Source of the DNA: Burkholderia sp. D-99
GTDB taxonomy: Bacteria > Pseudomonadota > Gammaproteobacteria > Burkholderiales > Burkholderiaceae
Direction: 5' to 3'
NCBI RefSeq assembly: GCF_011605345.1
Contig: NZ_JAAOXM010000001.1
Coordinates: 1,302,001-1,366,000 of the forward strand
DNA: 64,000 bases
A program made the position numbers and the translations under genes. Positions 8,468 through 17,309 of this stretch are shown piece by piece (position 1 is the first letter of the stretch; each line of letters starts with the position of its first letter). The notes beneath the pieces are model-generated. The model did no database searches and was not told the origin of the DNA. It saw only the letters and a program-made list of their open reading frames with translations.

Positions 8468-9586
8468 ATGCGCGAAGCCAGATACGTCAAAGGACTCGAC
8501 GGCCTGCGAGCCCTAGCCGTCATCCTCGTTTTCCTGTCCCACAAGGGCCATGTCCTTGCCGTCGACGTCGGCAAGCTTGGCGTGTGGACGTTTTTCCTCA
8601 TCAGCGGATTCCTGATCGTCGGCGAGTTGCATCGCAACCGCCAGGCGGTCGAGTGCGGCGCCATGACGCGCCGCCATGCGCTCGCGCTGTTCCTCGCGAA
8701 GCGCGCGCTGCGGATCTTTCCCGTGTATTACCTGCTGCTCGCCGCGCTCGCGATCGCGCACGCGCTGTTCTACCAGCGCGGCGTCAATCTCGGCCTCGCG
8801 TGGCACGCGGTGTTCCTGTCGAATTACTGGATCGGCGTCGTGAAGGACGGCTGGCCGGGCTCCACGTCGCACTTCTGGAGCCTCGCGGTTGAACAGCAGT
8901 TCTATCTGATCGCGCCGCTCGCACTGCTCGCGGTGCCCGCCGCGCGACACGTCGCGCTCGGCGTCGCGGCGGTCGTGCTGTGTGCGCTCGCGCATCTCGC
9001 GCTCTACCTGTGCGACGCATCGCCGGTGCTGATCTACGCGTTTTCTCCGTGGAATTTCGCGTTGATCGCGCTCGGCGGCGTCGGTGCGATGGTGCTCGCC
9101 GAACGCGGCACGGCCGCCGTGCGCCGCGTTCCGCCCGGCTGGCTCGGCGCGGCAGGCGTCGTGTTCTTCCTCGTGCTGCCCGCATGCACGGCATTGCCGG
9201 ACGCGATCGCGGGGCTCGCGGATCTCGGCCTGTCCGCATCGCTCGGCGCGCTGCTGCTGTGGATCGTCAGCGAACCCGAGCATCCGGTCGTGGCACTGCT
9301 CGACTGGGCGCCGCTCGTCTATCTCGGCACGATCAGCTACGGCTTCTACCTGTTCCACAACCTGATTCCGACGCGTTTCGGCGTGCTGCCCGCGCACTTC
9401 GCGCACATGGCCATACCGGAAATCGTCCGCGAAACGCTACCCGAGATGCTGCAGTTCGCACTCGCCGTGCTGCTCGCGCACTTGTCGTGGCGCTATCTCG
9501 AAAAACGGCTGCTCGACTTCAAGAAGCCGGTCGCCGCAATGCTGGCCCGGCGTTTCGTCGCACGGCCGAGCACGTCGGCACGTTGA
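8468..9586 (+). CDS. bceU: Acyltransferase 3 family protein of cepacian cluster II (BceU-like)
   Basis: Integral membrane O-acyltransferase of 372 residues (acyltransferase 3 / OafA-YrhL family), expected to transfer acetyl groups onto the exopolysaccharide at the inner membrane. Motifs: KGLDGLRALAVILVFLSHKG at the N-terminus (active-site His in the first segment), GFLIVGEL, LAKRALRIFPVYYLLL, SHFWSLAVEQQFYLIAPL, and YLGTISYGFYLFHNLIPTRFG near the C-terminus, with about ten membrane segments. The ATG at 8468 places the conserved start of the domain at residue 8. The gene symbol rests on its position at the bceT end of the locus; donor and acceptor sugar are not evident from sequence. Confidence 0.85.
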   Translation: MREARYVKGLDGLRALAVILVFLSHKGHVLAVDVGKLGVWTFFLISGFLIVGELHRNRQAVECGAMTRRHALALFLAKRALRIFPVYYLLLAALAIAHALFYQRGVNLGLAWHAVFLSNYWIGVVKDGWPGSTSHFWSLAVEQQFYLIAPLALLAVPAARHVALGVAAVVLCALAHLALYLCDASPVLIYAFSPWNFALIALGGVGAMVLAERGTAAVRRVPPGWLGAAGVVFFLVLPACTALPDAIAGLADLGLSASLGALLLWIVSEPEHPVVALLDWAPLVYLGTISYGFYLFHNLIPTRFGVLPAHFAHMAIPEIVRETLPEMLQFALAVLLAHLSWRYLEKRLLDFKKPVAAMLARRFVARPSTSAR

Positions 9587-9906
9587 ACACCACACGGATG
9601 CGGATACGATCGAACCGGGAAACCGCGATTCAGGCCACACCGGGACGCTGACACTCGACCAGCGTGGTGTCGCGTCATCGACCGGCGCCGGCAGCACCGG
9701 TACGGTCACGAACGTCGATGTGCATCGCGCAACCGAACCGCTGCGGCGGCCGCCCGGTCGGCCGCTTCGGCACCGGTTTCAGGCGTGACGTCCATTCTTG
9801 CCAGCGCGCCCCGCTCCACCCGCGGCACCGCTCGCGAAGCAAACCCGCCACGGCACAGACGCCGACGACGCGCACCACGATCACGCATCCGCGCACCCGC
9901 ACACGC
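9587..9906. other. Intergenic between bceU and bceT, no gene seen
   Basis: About 320 bp between two convergent genes. No ORF with a ribosome binding site or family resemblance was found. Apart from the bceT terminator at its right edge I see no distinct element. Confidence 0.5.
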
Positions 9907-9937
9907 AAAAAAGCCCCGGCGCGCGAGCGGCCGGGGC
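9907..9937 (-). terminator. Rho-independent terminator of bceT
   Basis: On the minus strand GCCCCGGC (9937-9930) pairs with GCCGGGGC (9920-9913), followed by TTTTTT. Confidence 0.88.
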
Positions 9938-9980
9938 CAACGGAACAACCACCACCTGAAACAACGGAGCGCGCAGCTGC

Positions 9981-10868
9981 TTATGCGACAGCAGCCAGCG
10001 CGGGCAAACAGGTACGCAGGTAGGCCTCGAATTCGCGGCTCACTTCCGGATGCTGGAGTGCGAGCTCGACGGTGGCCTTGAGATAGCCGATCTTGCTGCC
10101 GCAGTCGAAGCGCGTGCCGAAGTAGCGATACGCGAGCACCTGCTCGTTCGCGAGCAGCGACTGGACCGCATCGGTCAGCTGCAGCTCGCCGCCGGCGCCC
10201 GGCTTGAGCTTGCGCAGGTGATCGAAGATCGTCGGCATGAACACGTAGCGGCCGACCACGCCGAGATTCGACGGTGCATCCTCGGGCGCGGGCTTCTCGA
10301 TGATGCCCGACAGCTTGATGATGTCCTCTTCCCATTCGCGGCCTTCGACGACTCCGTACGAACGGCTGTCGTCGCGCGCGATCGTCTCGACCCCGATCAC
10401 CGAGCTGTGATAGTGGTCGAACACGTCGACGAGCTGCTTCAGCACCGGCTGTTCGCCGTGCAGCAGGTCGTCGGCGAGGATCACCGCGAACGGCTCGCCG
10501 TGCACCAGCTTCTCCGCGCACAGCACCGCGTGGCCGAGGCCGAGCGCTTCCGGCTGGCGCACGTAGAAGCAGTTGACGTGGCTCGGCTTGATGCCGCGCA
10601 CGAGCTCGAGCAGCTTTTCCTTGCCGCGCGCCTCGAGTTCGGCCTCGATCTCGTACGACTTGTCGAAGTGATCCTCGATCGCCCGCTTGCTGCGCCCGGT
10701 GACGAAGATCATCTCGGTGATACCGGCGTTGATCGCTTCCTCGACCGCGTACTGGATCAGCGGCTTGTCGACGACGGGCAACATTTCCTTCGGGCTCGCC
10801 TTCGTTGCCGGGAGGAACCGCGTGCCGAGACCGGCAACGGGGAACACGGCCCTGGTGACTTTCAACAT
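9981..10868 (-). CDS. bceT: UTP-glucose-1-phosphate uridylyltransferase
   Basis: GalU-family enzyme (295 residues) making UDP-glucose from UTP and glucose-1-phosphate, the precursor for the glucose, galactose and glucuronic acid of cepacian. The nucleotide-binding signature sits at the N-terminus ([24 protein letters not shown]), followed by [16 protein letters not shown], the [10 protein letters not shown] segment and the sugar-binding region with [12 protein letters not shown]. The start is supported by AGGA ten bases upstream. In the published cepacian locus the UGPase gene is bceT, in this position. The gene stands alone with its own terminator. A second galU elsewhere in the genome is usual. 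Confidence 0.92.
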   Translation of the reverse strand: MLKVTRAVFPVAGLGTRFLPATKASPKEMLPVVDKPLIQYAVEEAINAGITEMIFVTGRSKRAIEDHFDKSYEIEAELEARGKEKLLELVRGIKPSHVNCFYVRQPEALGLGHAVLCAEKLVHGEPFAVILADDLLHGEQPVLKQLVDVFDHYHSSVIGVETIARDDSRSYGVVEGREWEEDIIKLSGIIEKPAPEDAPSNLGVVGRYVFMPTIFDHLRKLKPGAGGELQLTDAVQSLLANEQVLAYRYFGTRFDCGSKIGYLKATVELALQHPEVSREFEAYLRTCLPALAAVA

Positions 10869-11098
10869 GTTCGCATCCTGATTGCGTTGACTGCGCCGCG
10901 TCGACCAGCGACCCGACGCGATTGTGTTCCGAACGGCATATCGAGAATCGACGGTACTGCCAATTCGACTCCGTTCATTATCGATATGGACTGATTGCCC
11001 AATGATTCCGGAAAAAATATAATCCTTTCAACCCGGTCGATATTGCCGGACCGAGTGCCGAAGCAGAAACAAATTACCGATTTTCCAGATACAAATTC
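10869..11098. promoter_or_regulatory. Upstream region of bceT
   Basis: Non-coding and AT-richer than the surroundings, holding the minus-strand bceT promoter. A near match to the bce upstream motif (CGATATTG, 11038-11045) lies here. No further element could be resolved. Confidence 0.35.
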
Positions 11099-11242
11099 TT
11101 ACGATTCGAATTCCTCGATATAGGGCACGCCGCCCCGTTCGAGACCCGGGCGAATCGGTTCGTTCTTCAGCGCCTCGCGGTACGCCGACAGCACGGCCAT
11201 GACCAGCAGTACTGCAGCGCTCGCGATCCAATGCATGTCCAT
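11099..11242 (-). CDS. Small predicted membrane protein, 47 residues, unknown function
   Basis: A short ORF from ATG 11242 to TAA 11099. It has a strong Shine-Dalgarno (AAGGAG, eight bases before the ATG). It begins MDMHWIASAAVLLVMAVLSA, one hydrophobic segment of about 17 residues, then a basic stretch (YREALK) and a polar tail ending GGVPYIEEFES. The layout is that of a single-span membrane protein, N-terminus probably outside by the positive-inside rule. I do not recognise a family. It lies between bceT and bceS inside the cepacian locus, divergent from bceS. It is below common size cut-offs and would often go unannotated. Conservation has not been tested. Confidence 0.55.
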   Translation of the reverse strand: MDMHWIASAAVLLVMAVLSAYREALKNEPIRPGLERGGVPYIEEFES

Positions 11243-11459
11243 CTTGCCGCTCCTTGCATCAATCAACTGGAGCTTCAAACTATCAGAAAAAAATCGGTAA
11301 ATAATTGACCCGCCTCGTGGAACCGCTTTCGAAACTCGATAAAACCATGATGTGGAATACCGATATTTCCCGGCGATATTTTTTTATTCATTGATCGAAT
11401 TCTTGCGCATTACGATTGGATGAAACTTCCCGTCCATCCGTCGCAAGGAATCGAATCGC
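11243..11459 (+). promoter_or_regulatory. Divergent upstream region of bceS
   Basis: AT-rich for this genome. It holds two copies of CGATATTT (11362-11369 and 11375-11382) separated by five bases. AAGGA about 12 bases before the bceS ATG is the ribosome binding site. Confidence 0.4.
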
Positions 11460-12635
11460 ATGCAAGCTTTCAGCGGATCGTCTCTGGCCGCGCCGCCCGT
11501 TGCCGACCACAAGGAACACGTGATCGACGCGATGCGCGGCTTCGCGGCGCTGCTCGTCGCGTATTTCCACTGCCGCCAGGTCGTCTGGGTCGGCATGCAG
11601 AGCTTCCATCACGCTTACGGCCATGCGCTCAACCCGAGCGCGATCGCCGGCTACCTGACCTTCCCGTTCGCGTGGGGTTCCGCCGGCGTGCCGATCTTCT
11701 TCGTGATCAGCGGCTACTGCATCCACCGCAACGCGGCGCTCAAGCTCGCGGCCGATCCCGCGTACCGGCTCGACGCGCCGAACTTCTGGGTGCGCCGGTT
11801 CGCACGCATCTACCCGGTACTGCTCGCCGCGCTGCTGTTCACGCTCGCGCTCGACTCGGTCAGCCTGCAGATCGAGCCCGTCAGCCACAAGATCCGTGAC
11901 GTCGGCCTCGTCGCGTTCCTCGTGAACCTGTTCTCGCTGCAGGGCGTCGCCGGCTACACGTACGGGTCGAACGGCGCGCTGTGGACGCTGTCGCTGGAAG
12001 TGCAGTTCTACGCGATCTACCCGCTGCTGTTCGCGGTACGCCGACGCATCGGCATGCCGGCGGTCGTGGCCGCGGTCGCGCTCGTCAACGTCGCATCGGC
12101 GTGGCTGCTCGAACGGCACGACCTGCAGTTCTTCACGTCGTACTGGCTGTCCTGGACGATCGGCGCGTGGATCGCCGACGTCCGTGCACAGCCGCCGCGC
12201 GGCGCGACCGCCGTGCCGTCGCGCGCGTGGTATGGCGCGGCAGCCGTGCTGCTAGCTGCCGGCTGCGGCGCGTTCCATTTCGGCCAGTACGGCGCGTTCC
12301 AGCTCTGGTCGGCCGGCTTCGCGTGCTTCCTGTACCGCGCGCTCGCCCGACCGCCACGCGCGACGCCGCCGCTGCGCGTGCTGGGCTGGTTCGGCGACTT
12401 CAGCTATTCGCTGTACCTGATCCACCTGCCGCTGTTCGTCTGCCTCGGCTCGGTGCTGTTCCATTCCGAGCTGCAGTTGTCGATCTGGCCGTCATTCGCG
12501 TTCATGGCCGCCGCGATCCCGGTCGCGTACCTTTTCTACCGGATGTTCGAACGGCCCGCGATGACGTGGTCGGCCAGCTTCAAGCCGACCCGCCCCACAC
12601 GCGTCGTCGCGCCGGCGCCCGAACGGGCCGCCTGA
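11460..12635 (+). CDS. bceS: Acyltransferase 3 family protein of cepacian cluster II (BceS-like)
   Basis: A 391-residue membrane O-acyltransferase of the same superfamily as bceU and bceO but clearly divergent from both. Motifs: VIDAMRGFAALLVAYFHCRQ at residues 20-40 (family His), AGVPIFFVISGYCIHR, FWVRRFARIYPVLLAALL, NGALWTLSLEVQFYAIYPLL, and FGDFSYSLYLIHLPLFV near the C-terminus. About ten hydrophobic segments are seen. Its likely job is acetylation of the repeat unit before or during export. The assignment as bceS comes from its position between bceT and bceR. A terminator follows directly, so it is a single-gene transcript. Confidence 0.85.
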   Translation: MQAFSGSSLAAPPVADHKEHVIDAMRGFAALLVAYFHCRQVVWVGMQSFHHAYGHALNPSAIAGYLTFPFAWGSAGVPIFFVISGYCIHRNAALKLAADPAYRLDAPNFWVRRFARIYPVLLAALLFTLALDSVSLQIEPVSHKIRDVGLVAFLVNLFSLQGVAGYTYGSNGALWTLSLEVQFYAIYPLLFAVRRRIGMPAVVAAVALVNVASAWLLERHDLQFFTSYWLSWTIGAWIADVRAQPPRGATAVPSRAWYGAAAVLLAAGCGAFHFGQYGAFQLWSAGFACFLYRALARPPRATPPLRVLGWFGDFSYSLYLIHLPLFVCLGSVLFHSELQLSIWPSFAFMAAAIPVAYLFYRMFERPAMTWSASFKPTRPTRVVAPAPERAA

Positions 12636-12656
12636 TCCGGCCGGCCCGGTTTCCCG

Positions 12657-12694
12657 AGCCCCCGCGCGGCGTCCCGCCGAGCGGGGGCTTTTTC
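12657..12694 (+). terminator. Rho-independent terminator of bceS
   Basis: AGCCCCCGC (12657-12665) pairs with GCGGGGGCT (12681-12689), followed by TTTTT, 20 bp after the bceS stop. Confidence 0.9.
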
Positions 12695-12816
12695 ATGGCC
12701 TGAGCGCGCCGGCACGCCGGGTTGACGCGGATGGGCAGGCCTCCGGCGTCGGGCCGCGCCACGACCCGCATGGGCCGTCCTCGACGGGCTTTCGCCATGC
12801 GGACTGCCTGGGCGCC

Positions 12817-13180
12817 GCCTTCTTGCGCTGCCTTCTTGCGCTGCCTTCTTGCGCTGCCTTCTTGCGCTGCCTTCTTGCGCTGCCTTCTTGCGCTGCCTTC
12901 TTGCGCTGCCGTCTTGCGCTGCCGTCTTGCCCTGCCGTCTTGCCCTGCCGTCTTGCGCTTCCTACTCATGCTGCCTTCTCGCATTGCCTTCCCGCATTGC
13001 CTTCCCGCATTGCCTTCCCGCATTGCCTTCCCGCGTTGCCTTCCCGCATTGCCTTCCCGCATTGCCTTCCCGCATTGCCTTCCCGCATTGCCTTCCCGCA
13101 TTGCCTTCCCGCATTGCCTTCCCGCATTGCCTTCTCGCGTCGCCTTCTCGCGTCGCCTTCTCGCGTCGCCTTCTCGCATT
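12817..13180. repeat. 13-bp tandem repeat, 28 copies in register (VNTR)
   Basis: The 364 bases are exactly 28 units of 13 bp with no indels. The first eleven are mostly GCCTTCTTGCGCT with G/C substitutions. Unit 12 (12960-12972) is diverged. The rest are GCCTTCCCGCATT and then GCCTTCTCGCGTC types. Because 13 is not a multiple of 3, all three frames on a strand read the same 13-residue cycle, which creates long false ORFs on both strands. It lies in the 700-bp gap between the convergent bceS and bceR genes. Confidence 0.95.
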
Positions 13181-13273
13181 GCCCACCGCTCCCCCCAATC
13201 GGCAATCGTTCAAGCACGCGCCCGCCAGGCCACGCAACAACCTGCCGACCACGCGCCCGACCAAGCCCCTCGC

Positions 13274-13315
13274 TGAAAAACAAAGCCCCCACGCAGCGCA
13301 TCGCCGCATGGGGGC
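13274..13315 (-). terminator. Rho-independent terminator of bceR
   Basis: Minus strand GCCCCCA (13315-13309) pairs with TGGGGGC (13291-13285), followed by TTTGTTTTTC. It is about 30 bp past the bceR stop. Confidence 0.85.
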
Positions 13316-13343
13316 CAGCTTCCGGAGCGGCTCGCGCCGGCTA

Positions 13344-15806
13344 CTACTTCTTCGCCTTCGCGGCCTTCGCCGTATCCGAGAGAATCTTCTCGACGCGCTC
13401 CACATAGGTCTCGGTTCCGAACCGGCGCACCGCCGTCGCCCGCCCGCTCGCGACGAGCCGCTCGCGCAGCGCGCCGTCGCGCTTCAGCGTATTCAGCGCA
13501 TCGGCCAGCGCGGCTGCGTCGCCCGGCGCGCAGAGCAGCCCGTTGTCGCCGTCCTCGATGATCTCTACGACGCCGCCCGCGCGGGCCGCGACGACCGGCC
13601 GGCGCGCGAGCATCCCCTCGACGATCACCCGCCCGAACGGCTCCGGCGTGATCGACGTGTGCGCGACGACGTCGACCGCCGTCATGCACGCGGCCACGTC
13701 GCGCTGGAACCCGAGAAAATGCACGCGCTCGCCCATCCCGTGCCGGGCGACGTATTCGTGCAGCTGCGCGGCGTATTCGTCCTCGCCGAACAGCGGCGCG
13801 CCGACCAGCACCACGTGCATGTCGGGATGCCGCGCGGCGGCCTCCAGCAGCACGTGCTGCCCCTTCCAGCGCGCGAGGCGGCTGAACGAGCCGACGAGCC
13901 ATGCGCGCTCGGGCAACCCCAGCCGCGCGCGCAGCGCGGCCTGGCTGACGCCCTCCAGCGCATCGAACGGCTCGGCCGAAATGCCGTTGAACACGACGTC
14001 GACGTGCTGCGGCGTGAATCCCGTCAGCGCACGGAACGCCTGCGCAGACGCGTCGGAGTTCGCGATCACGCGCGTGACGCCGAGCCGCGCGCAGTACTTG
14101 ATCGCCAGCAGCTGCTTGCTGCCGAAATGGTCGGTGCTGACGATGTCGCGCAGGTGCCACACCACCGGCTTGCGCGCGAGCCGCCCGGCCAGCGCGGCGA
14201 CCACCATCGCGCGCTGCGTGTTCGCGTAGATCACCTCGGCGCGGCGCGCGCGGCGCGCGACATCGCGCACCAGCCGCACGAGCTGCTTCACCGCGCCGAC
14301 CGACACGCCACCCTGCTTGCGCACGCCCGCGAGCGCACCCTGGTCGACCACGTCGACGCGCGCGCCGATCTCGTCGAGCGCCGCACGGAACGGGCCGTCG
14401 TCGAACAGCAGCACGTCGGCGTTCGCGCGCATGTGCTTCATGATCTCGAGCAGCGACAGCTCGGCACCGCCAAGCACGCCGCTCTGGTCGAGCACGAGCG
14501 TCGCCGGGCCACGCGCGGCCGGCATCCGTGCGATCGCCGTACCGCGCTGCGCGGTCGAGCCGGGCAGCGCGACTTCCACGTAGTCGAGAAAGCGCCGCCG
14601 GAACGTATCGGCGGAAAACCGCGCCGCGTTCGCGCGGCATGCATCCGGCGTGAAGCGTTGCGGCGCCCGCTCGAAATCGTCGACTGCCGCGACGATCGCG
14701 TGCGGCGTCTGTTCGTCGAAAAAGAGCCCCGTCGGATTCAGGTTCGACTGCGGGTCGAGCACGGTTTCGAGCGCGCCGCCCTTGCCGTACGCGATCACGG
14801 GCGTGCCGCAGGCCTGCGCCTCGACGACCGAGATCCCGAAATCCTCCTCGGCCGCGAACACGAACGCCTTCGCGCGCCGCATCCGGTCGTGCAGCACCGC
14901 GAACGGCTGGTAGCCCATGATCTCGACGTTCGGGCCGGCTTTCGCGCGGATCTTCTGCATCTCGGGGCCGTCGCCGATCACGACCAGCTTGCGCTCCGGC
15001 GTCTTCGAGAACGCCTCGACGATCAGGTCGATCTTCTTGTAAGGCACCATCCGCGACGCGGTCAGGTAGAAATCGTCCTTCTCCGCGTTCAGCGAAAACG
15101 CGTCGACGTCGACCGGCGGGAAGATCACCGCCGCATCGCGGTGGTAGACCTTCCTGATGCGCCGCGCGATGAACGCGGAGTTCGCGACGAAGCCGTCCAC
15201 CGCGTTCGCGGTGCGCGTGTCCCAGTTGCGGATGTAGTGCAGGATCATCCGCGCGAGCAGCGATTTCGGCCCGTGCGTGAGGTTCGACTGTTCCAGGTAC
15301 TGGTGCTGCAGGTCCCATGCGTAGCGGATCGGCGAATGCACGTAGCTGATGTGCACCTGGTCCGGCCCCGTCAGCACGCCCTTCGCGACCGCGTGGCTGC
15401 TCGAAATCACCAGGTCGTACTCCGACACGTCGAGCTGCTCGATCGCGAGCGGCATCAGCGGCAGGTAGCTGCGGTACTTGGTGCGCGCGAACGGCAGCTT
15501 CTGGATGAACGACGTCGTCACCGGCTTGCCGCGCACGAACGCGCGGTCGTCGAGGAAATCGACGAGGCTGAACAGGTCGGCGTCGGGAAAACACGCGACG
15601 ATCTGTTCGAGCACGCGCTCGGCGCCCGCATAGGTGACGAGCCAGTCGTGGACGATCGCCACGCGCAGCGTGCGCGCCGGGTGGCGCGTGCTGGCCCGTT
15701 CGGCCGGCAGCGCCCGGCGCAGCGCGGCAGCGTCGCCCGCTTCGGCCACGGCCGCATCGGCGGTGGAGAGATTCAGTACGGCGTGTTCCGCCAGATCGCG
15801 ATTCAT
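13344..15806 (-). CDS. bceR: Two-domain GT4 glycosyltransferase of cepacian cluster II
   Basis: An 820-residue protein made of two complete GT4 (group 1) glycosyltransferases in one chain, so it probably adds two sugars to the lipid-linked cepacian repeat unit on the cytoplasmic face. Domain 1 (about residues 45-420) starts LRVAIVHDWLVTYAGAERVL and ends with the donor-site motif EEDFGISVVEAQACGTPVIA (E-x7-E). Domain 2 (about 435-810) starts ATLVLDQSGVLGGAELSLLE and carries EPFGRVIVEGMLARRPVVAA. The start ATG (15806-15804) overlaps the TGA of bceQ by four bases, so translation is coupled. The frame stays open upstream through bceQ, which can mislead start calling. Known cepacian BceR is similarly long. 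Linkages made by each domain are not readable from sequence. Confidence 0.92.
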   Translation of the reverse strand: MNRDLAEHAVLNLSTADAAVAEAGDAAALRRALPAERASTRHPARTLRVAIVHDWLVTYAGAERVLEQIVACFPDADLFSLVDFLDDRAFVRGKPVTTSFIQKLPFARTKYRSYLPLMPLAIEQLDVSEYDLVISSSHAVAKGVLTGPDQVHISYVHSPIRYAWDLQHQYLEQSNLTHGPKSLLARMILHYIRNWDTRTANAVDGFVANSAFIARRIRKVYHRDAAVIFPPVDVDAFSLNAEKDDFYLTASRMVPYKKIDLIVEAFSKTPERKLVVIGDGPEMQKIRAKAGPNVEIMGYQPFAVLHDRMRRAKAFVFAAEEDFGISVVEAQACGTPVIAYGKGGALETVLDPQSNLNPTGLFFDEQTPHAIVAAVDDFERAPQRFTPDACRANAARFSADTFRRRFLDYVEVALPGSTAQRGTAIARMPAARGPATLVLDQSGVLGGAELSLLEIMKHMRANADVLLFDDGPFRAALDEIGARVDVVDQGALAGVRKQGGVSVGAVKQLVRLVRDVARRARRAEVIYANTQRAMVVAALAGRLARKPVVWHLRDIVSTDHFGSKQLLAIKYCARLGVTRVIANSDASAQAFRALTGFTPQHVDVVFNGISAEPFDALEGVSQAALRARLGLPERAWLVGSFSRLARWKGQHVLLEAAARHPDMHVVLVGAPLFGEDEYAAQLHEYVARHGMGERVHFLGFQRDVAACMTAVDVVAHTSITPEPFGRVIVEGMLARRPVVAARAGGVVEIIEDGDNGLLCAPGDAAALADALNTLKRDGALRERLVASGRATAVRRFGTETYVERVEKILSDTAKAAKAKK

Positions 15807-17269
15807 ACGGTTTTCCTCGCATTGAGACGGACAAACAGGTCGCGCACGAGCGCGCGCAGCCCCGGCGTCATCGTGAGCGACCACGCGACGTTCAACAGCA
15901 GCACGACCGCGCACATGCCGATCGATTCGCCGAGCCCCGGCCACGCCTGCGCCAGGAACAGACTCGCCAGAAGGAAGACCAGGTGCGCCAGCATGTCGAG
16001 CACGATCGCGCGCATCCGGATCGCCGACAGGTAAAGCAGCACGCCGTAGTCGACGAACGCGCGCGCTGCGACGACCACCGCCGCACCGACCAGTCCGAAG
16101 TGATGGATGCCGAACCACAGGCTGCCGACGAAGAACGGCATCTGGACGAGCCCGGCAAATGCCGCGCGGGACGGATTGACCTGCGACTGGATCAGGATCC
16201 GCGTCACGCTCGCCTGGCCGACGAGCCACACGCTGATCACCAGCACGCGGCCGACGGGCGCCGAATGCGCGGCGAGATCCGCGCCGACCCACAGCGTGAG
16301 GAACGGTGCGAGCGCAAAGATCGCGACGATACCGACCGGCGTGAACACGCCGTTCAGGAATTCGAGCGACTGGCGCGCGAGCGTGTCCGCGTGATCGCGG
16401 CCGACCGCCGACAGGCGCGGGAACAGCGTGCGCACGAGCGCGTTCGGCAGCATGTTCAGCCGCGTGACGAGGTTCTGCGGCACCGTGTAGTAAGTGACGA
16501 ACTTCGCGCCCATGCCGGCGCCGAGCATCACGCGGTCGAGCGTGTCGGCGATCATGCTCGTCGTGCTCGCGATCAGCATCCAGCCGCCGAAATTGAACAG
16601 CCCTTTCGCGGTGCCCCACTGCGGCGGATCGATGCGCCGGATCCCGAGCACCTTGATGCTGGCCTGGCCGAGCATCACCGCCGCGATCAGGCGCGCGACG
16701 ACGGCCGCGGCAAGCACCGTCTGCAGGTTCGGCGCGATCCACCATGCGGCGGCGAGCGGCAGCAGCTGGAACAGGAACGTGCCGATCGTCTGGTTGGTGT
16801 TGAACACGCCGAACCGTTCGGCGCCGTTGATCGCGCCGGCGAACACCCACGACACGTTCGCGAGCGGAATCGCGAGCGCGAGCCACGGCAGCGCGAGATA
16901 CACCTCGTGCTGCATCGCCGCCGATACCTTCGTGAAATACGCGGTGTAGATGAACGCGCCGAAATAGATCAGCAGCCCGCCCACGATGCCGGTGCCGAGG
17001 TTCAGCCAGAACGCGCTCCAGAACACGCGCGCGCTTTCGTCGTCGTTGCCGCTCGCGAGCGCCTTCGAGATGTGGTTCTGCGCGGCCATGCTCATCCCGA
17101 GATCGAGGATCCCGAAATAGCCGATCAGCGTCCACACGAGGCTGACGACGCCATAGCGTTCGACGCCGAGCGCGTGGATATAAGCGGGCACCGTCACCAG
17201 CGACACGAAGGTCGGCAGGATCAGCCCGACGAAGTTGATCGAAACGTTCTTGAGTATGCCTTTGTCCAT
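15803..17269 (-). CDS. bceQ: Wzx-type oligosaccharide flippase
   Basis: A 488-residue polysaccharide repeat-unit transporter (MATE/MOP superfamily, Wzx type), moving the undecaprenyl-linked repeat unit across the inner membrane for Wzy polymerisation. The N-terminus (MDKGILKNVSINFVGLILPT) and the pairs of hydrophobic helices through the whole length, about 12-14 in all, fit the family. Arg and Asp residues lie in short loops (GAINGAERFG, ADTLDRVMLG). It is the middle gene of the minus-strand bceP-bceQ-bceR operon: 40 bp after bceP and overlapping bceR by four bases. The wzy polymerase and the wza/wzc export genes belong to cluster I, outside this window. Confidence 0.92.
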   Translation of the reverse strand: MDKGILKNVSINFVGLILPTFVSLVTVPAYIHALGVERYGVVSLVWTLIGYFGILDLGMSMAAQNHISKALASGNDDESARVFWSAFWLNLGTGIVGGLLIYFGAFIYTAYFTKVSAAMQHEVYLALPWLALAIPLANVSWVFAGAINGAERFGVFNTNQTIGTFLFQLLPLAAAWWIAPNLQTVLAAAVVARLIAAVMLGQASIKVLGIRRIDPPQWGTAKGLFNFGGWMLIASTTSMIADTLDRVMLGAGMGAKFVTYYTVPQNLVTRLNMLPNALVRTLFPRLSAVGRDHADTLARQSLEFLNGVFTPVGIVAIFALAPFLTLWVGADLAAHSAPVGRVLVISVWLVGQASVTRILIQSQVNPSRAAFAGLVQMPFFVGSLWFGIHHFGLVGAAVVVAARAFVDYGVLLYLSAIRMRAIVLDMLAHLVFLLASLFLAQAWPGLGESIGMCAVVLLLNVAWSLTMTPGLRALVRDLFVRLNARKTV

Positions 17270-17309
17270 GCTTATGCCTTGAGTGACAGCGACGACGGCG
17301 CGCCGCCCG

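Noticed and set aside
11028-11231. A 67-codon minus-strand ORF upstream of bceS
   Set aside because: Overlaps in another frame the 47-codon ORF that has a strong ribosome binding site and a membrane helix. Its own translation is Arg-rich without features.
12817-13180. CRISPR array
   Set aside because: Units are contiguous 13-mers with no unique spacers, and there are no cas genes.
12849-16034. Plus-strand ORF of 1061 codons running from the 13-bp repeat through bceR
   Set aside because: Starts in a tandem repeat that is open in all frames and continues as a shadow of bceR and bceQ. No ribosome binding site or domain.
13344-17135. A single 1263-residue protein covering bceR and part of the bceQ region
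   Set aside because: The upstream part is an open frame antiparallel to sense in bceQ. The ATGA overlap at 15806-15803 marks the real bceR start, and bceQ encodes a proper flippase.
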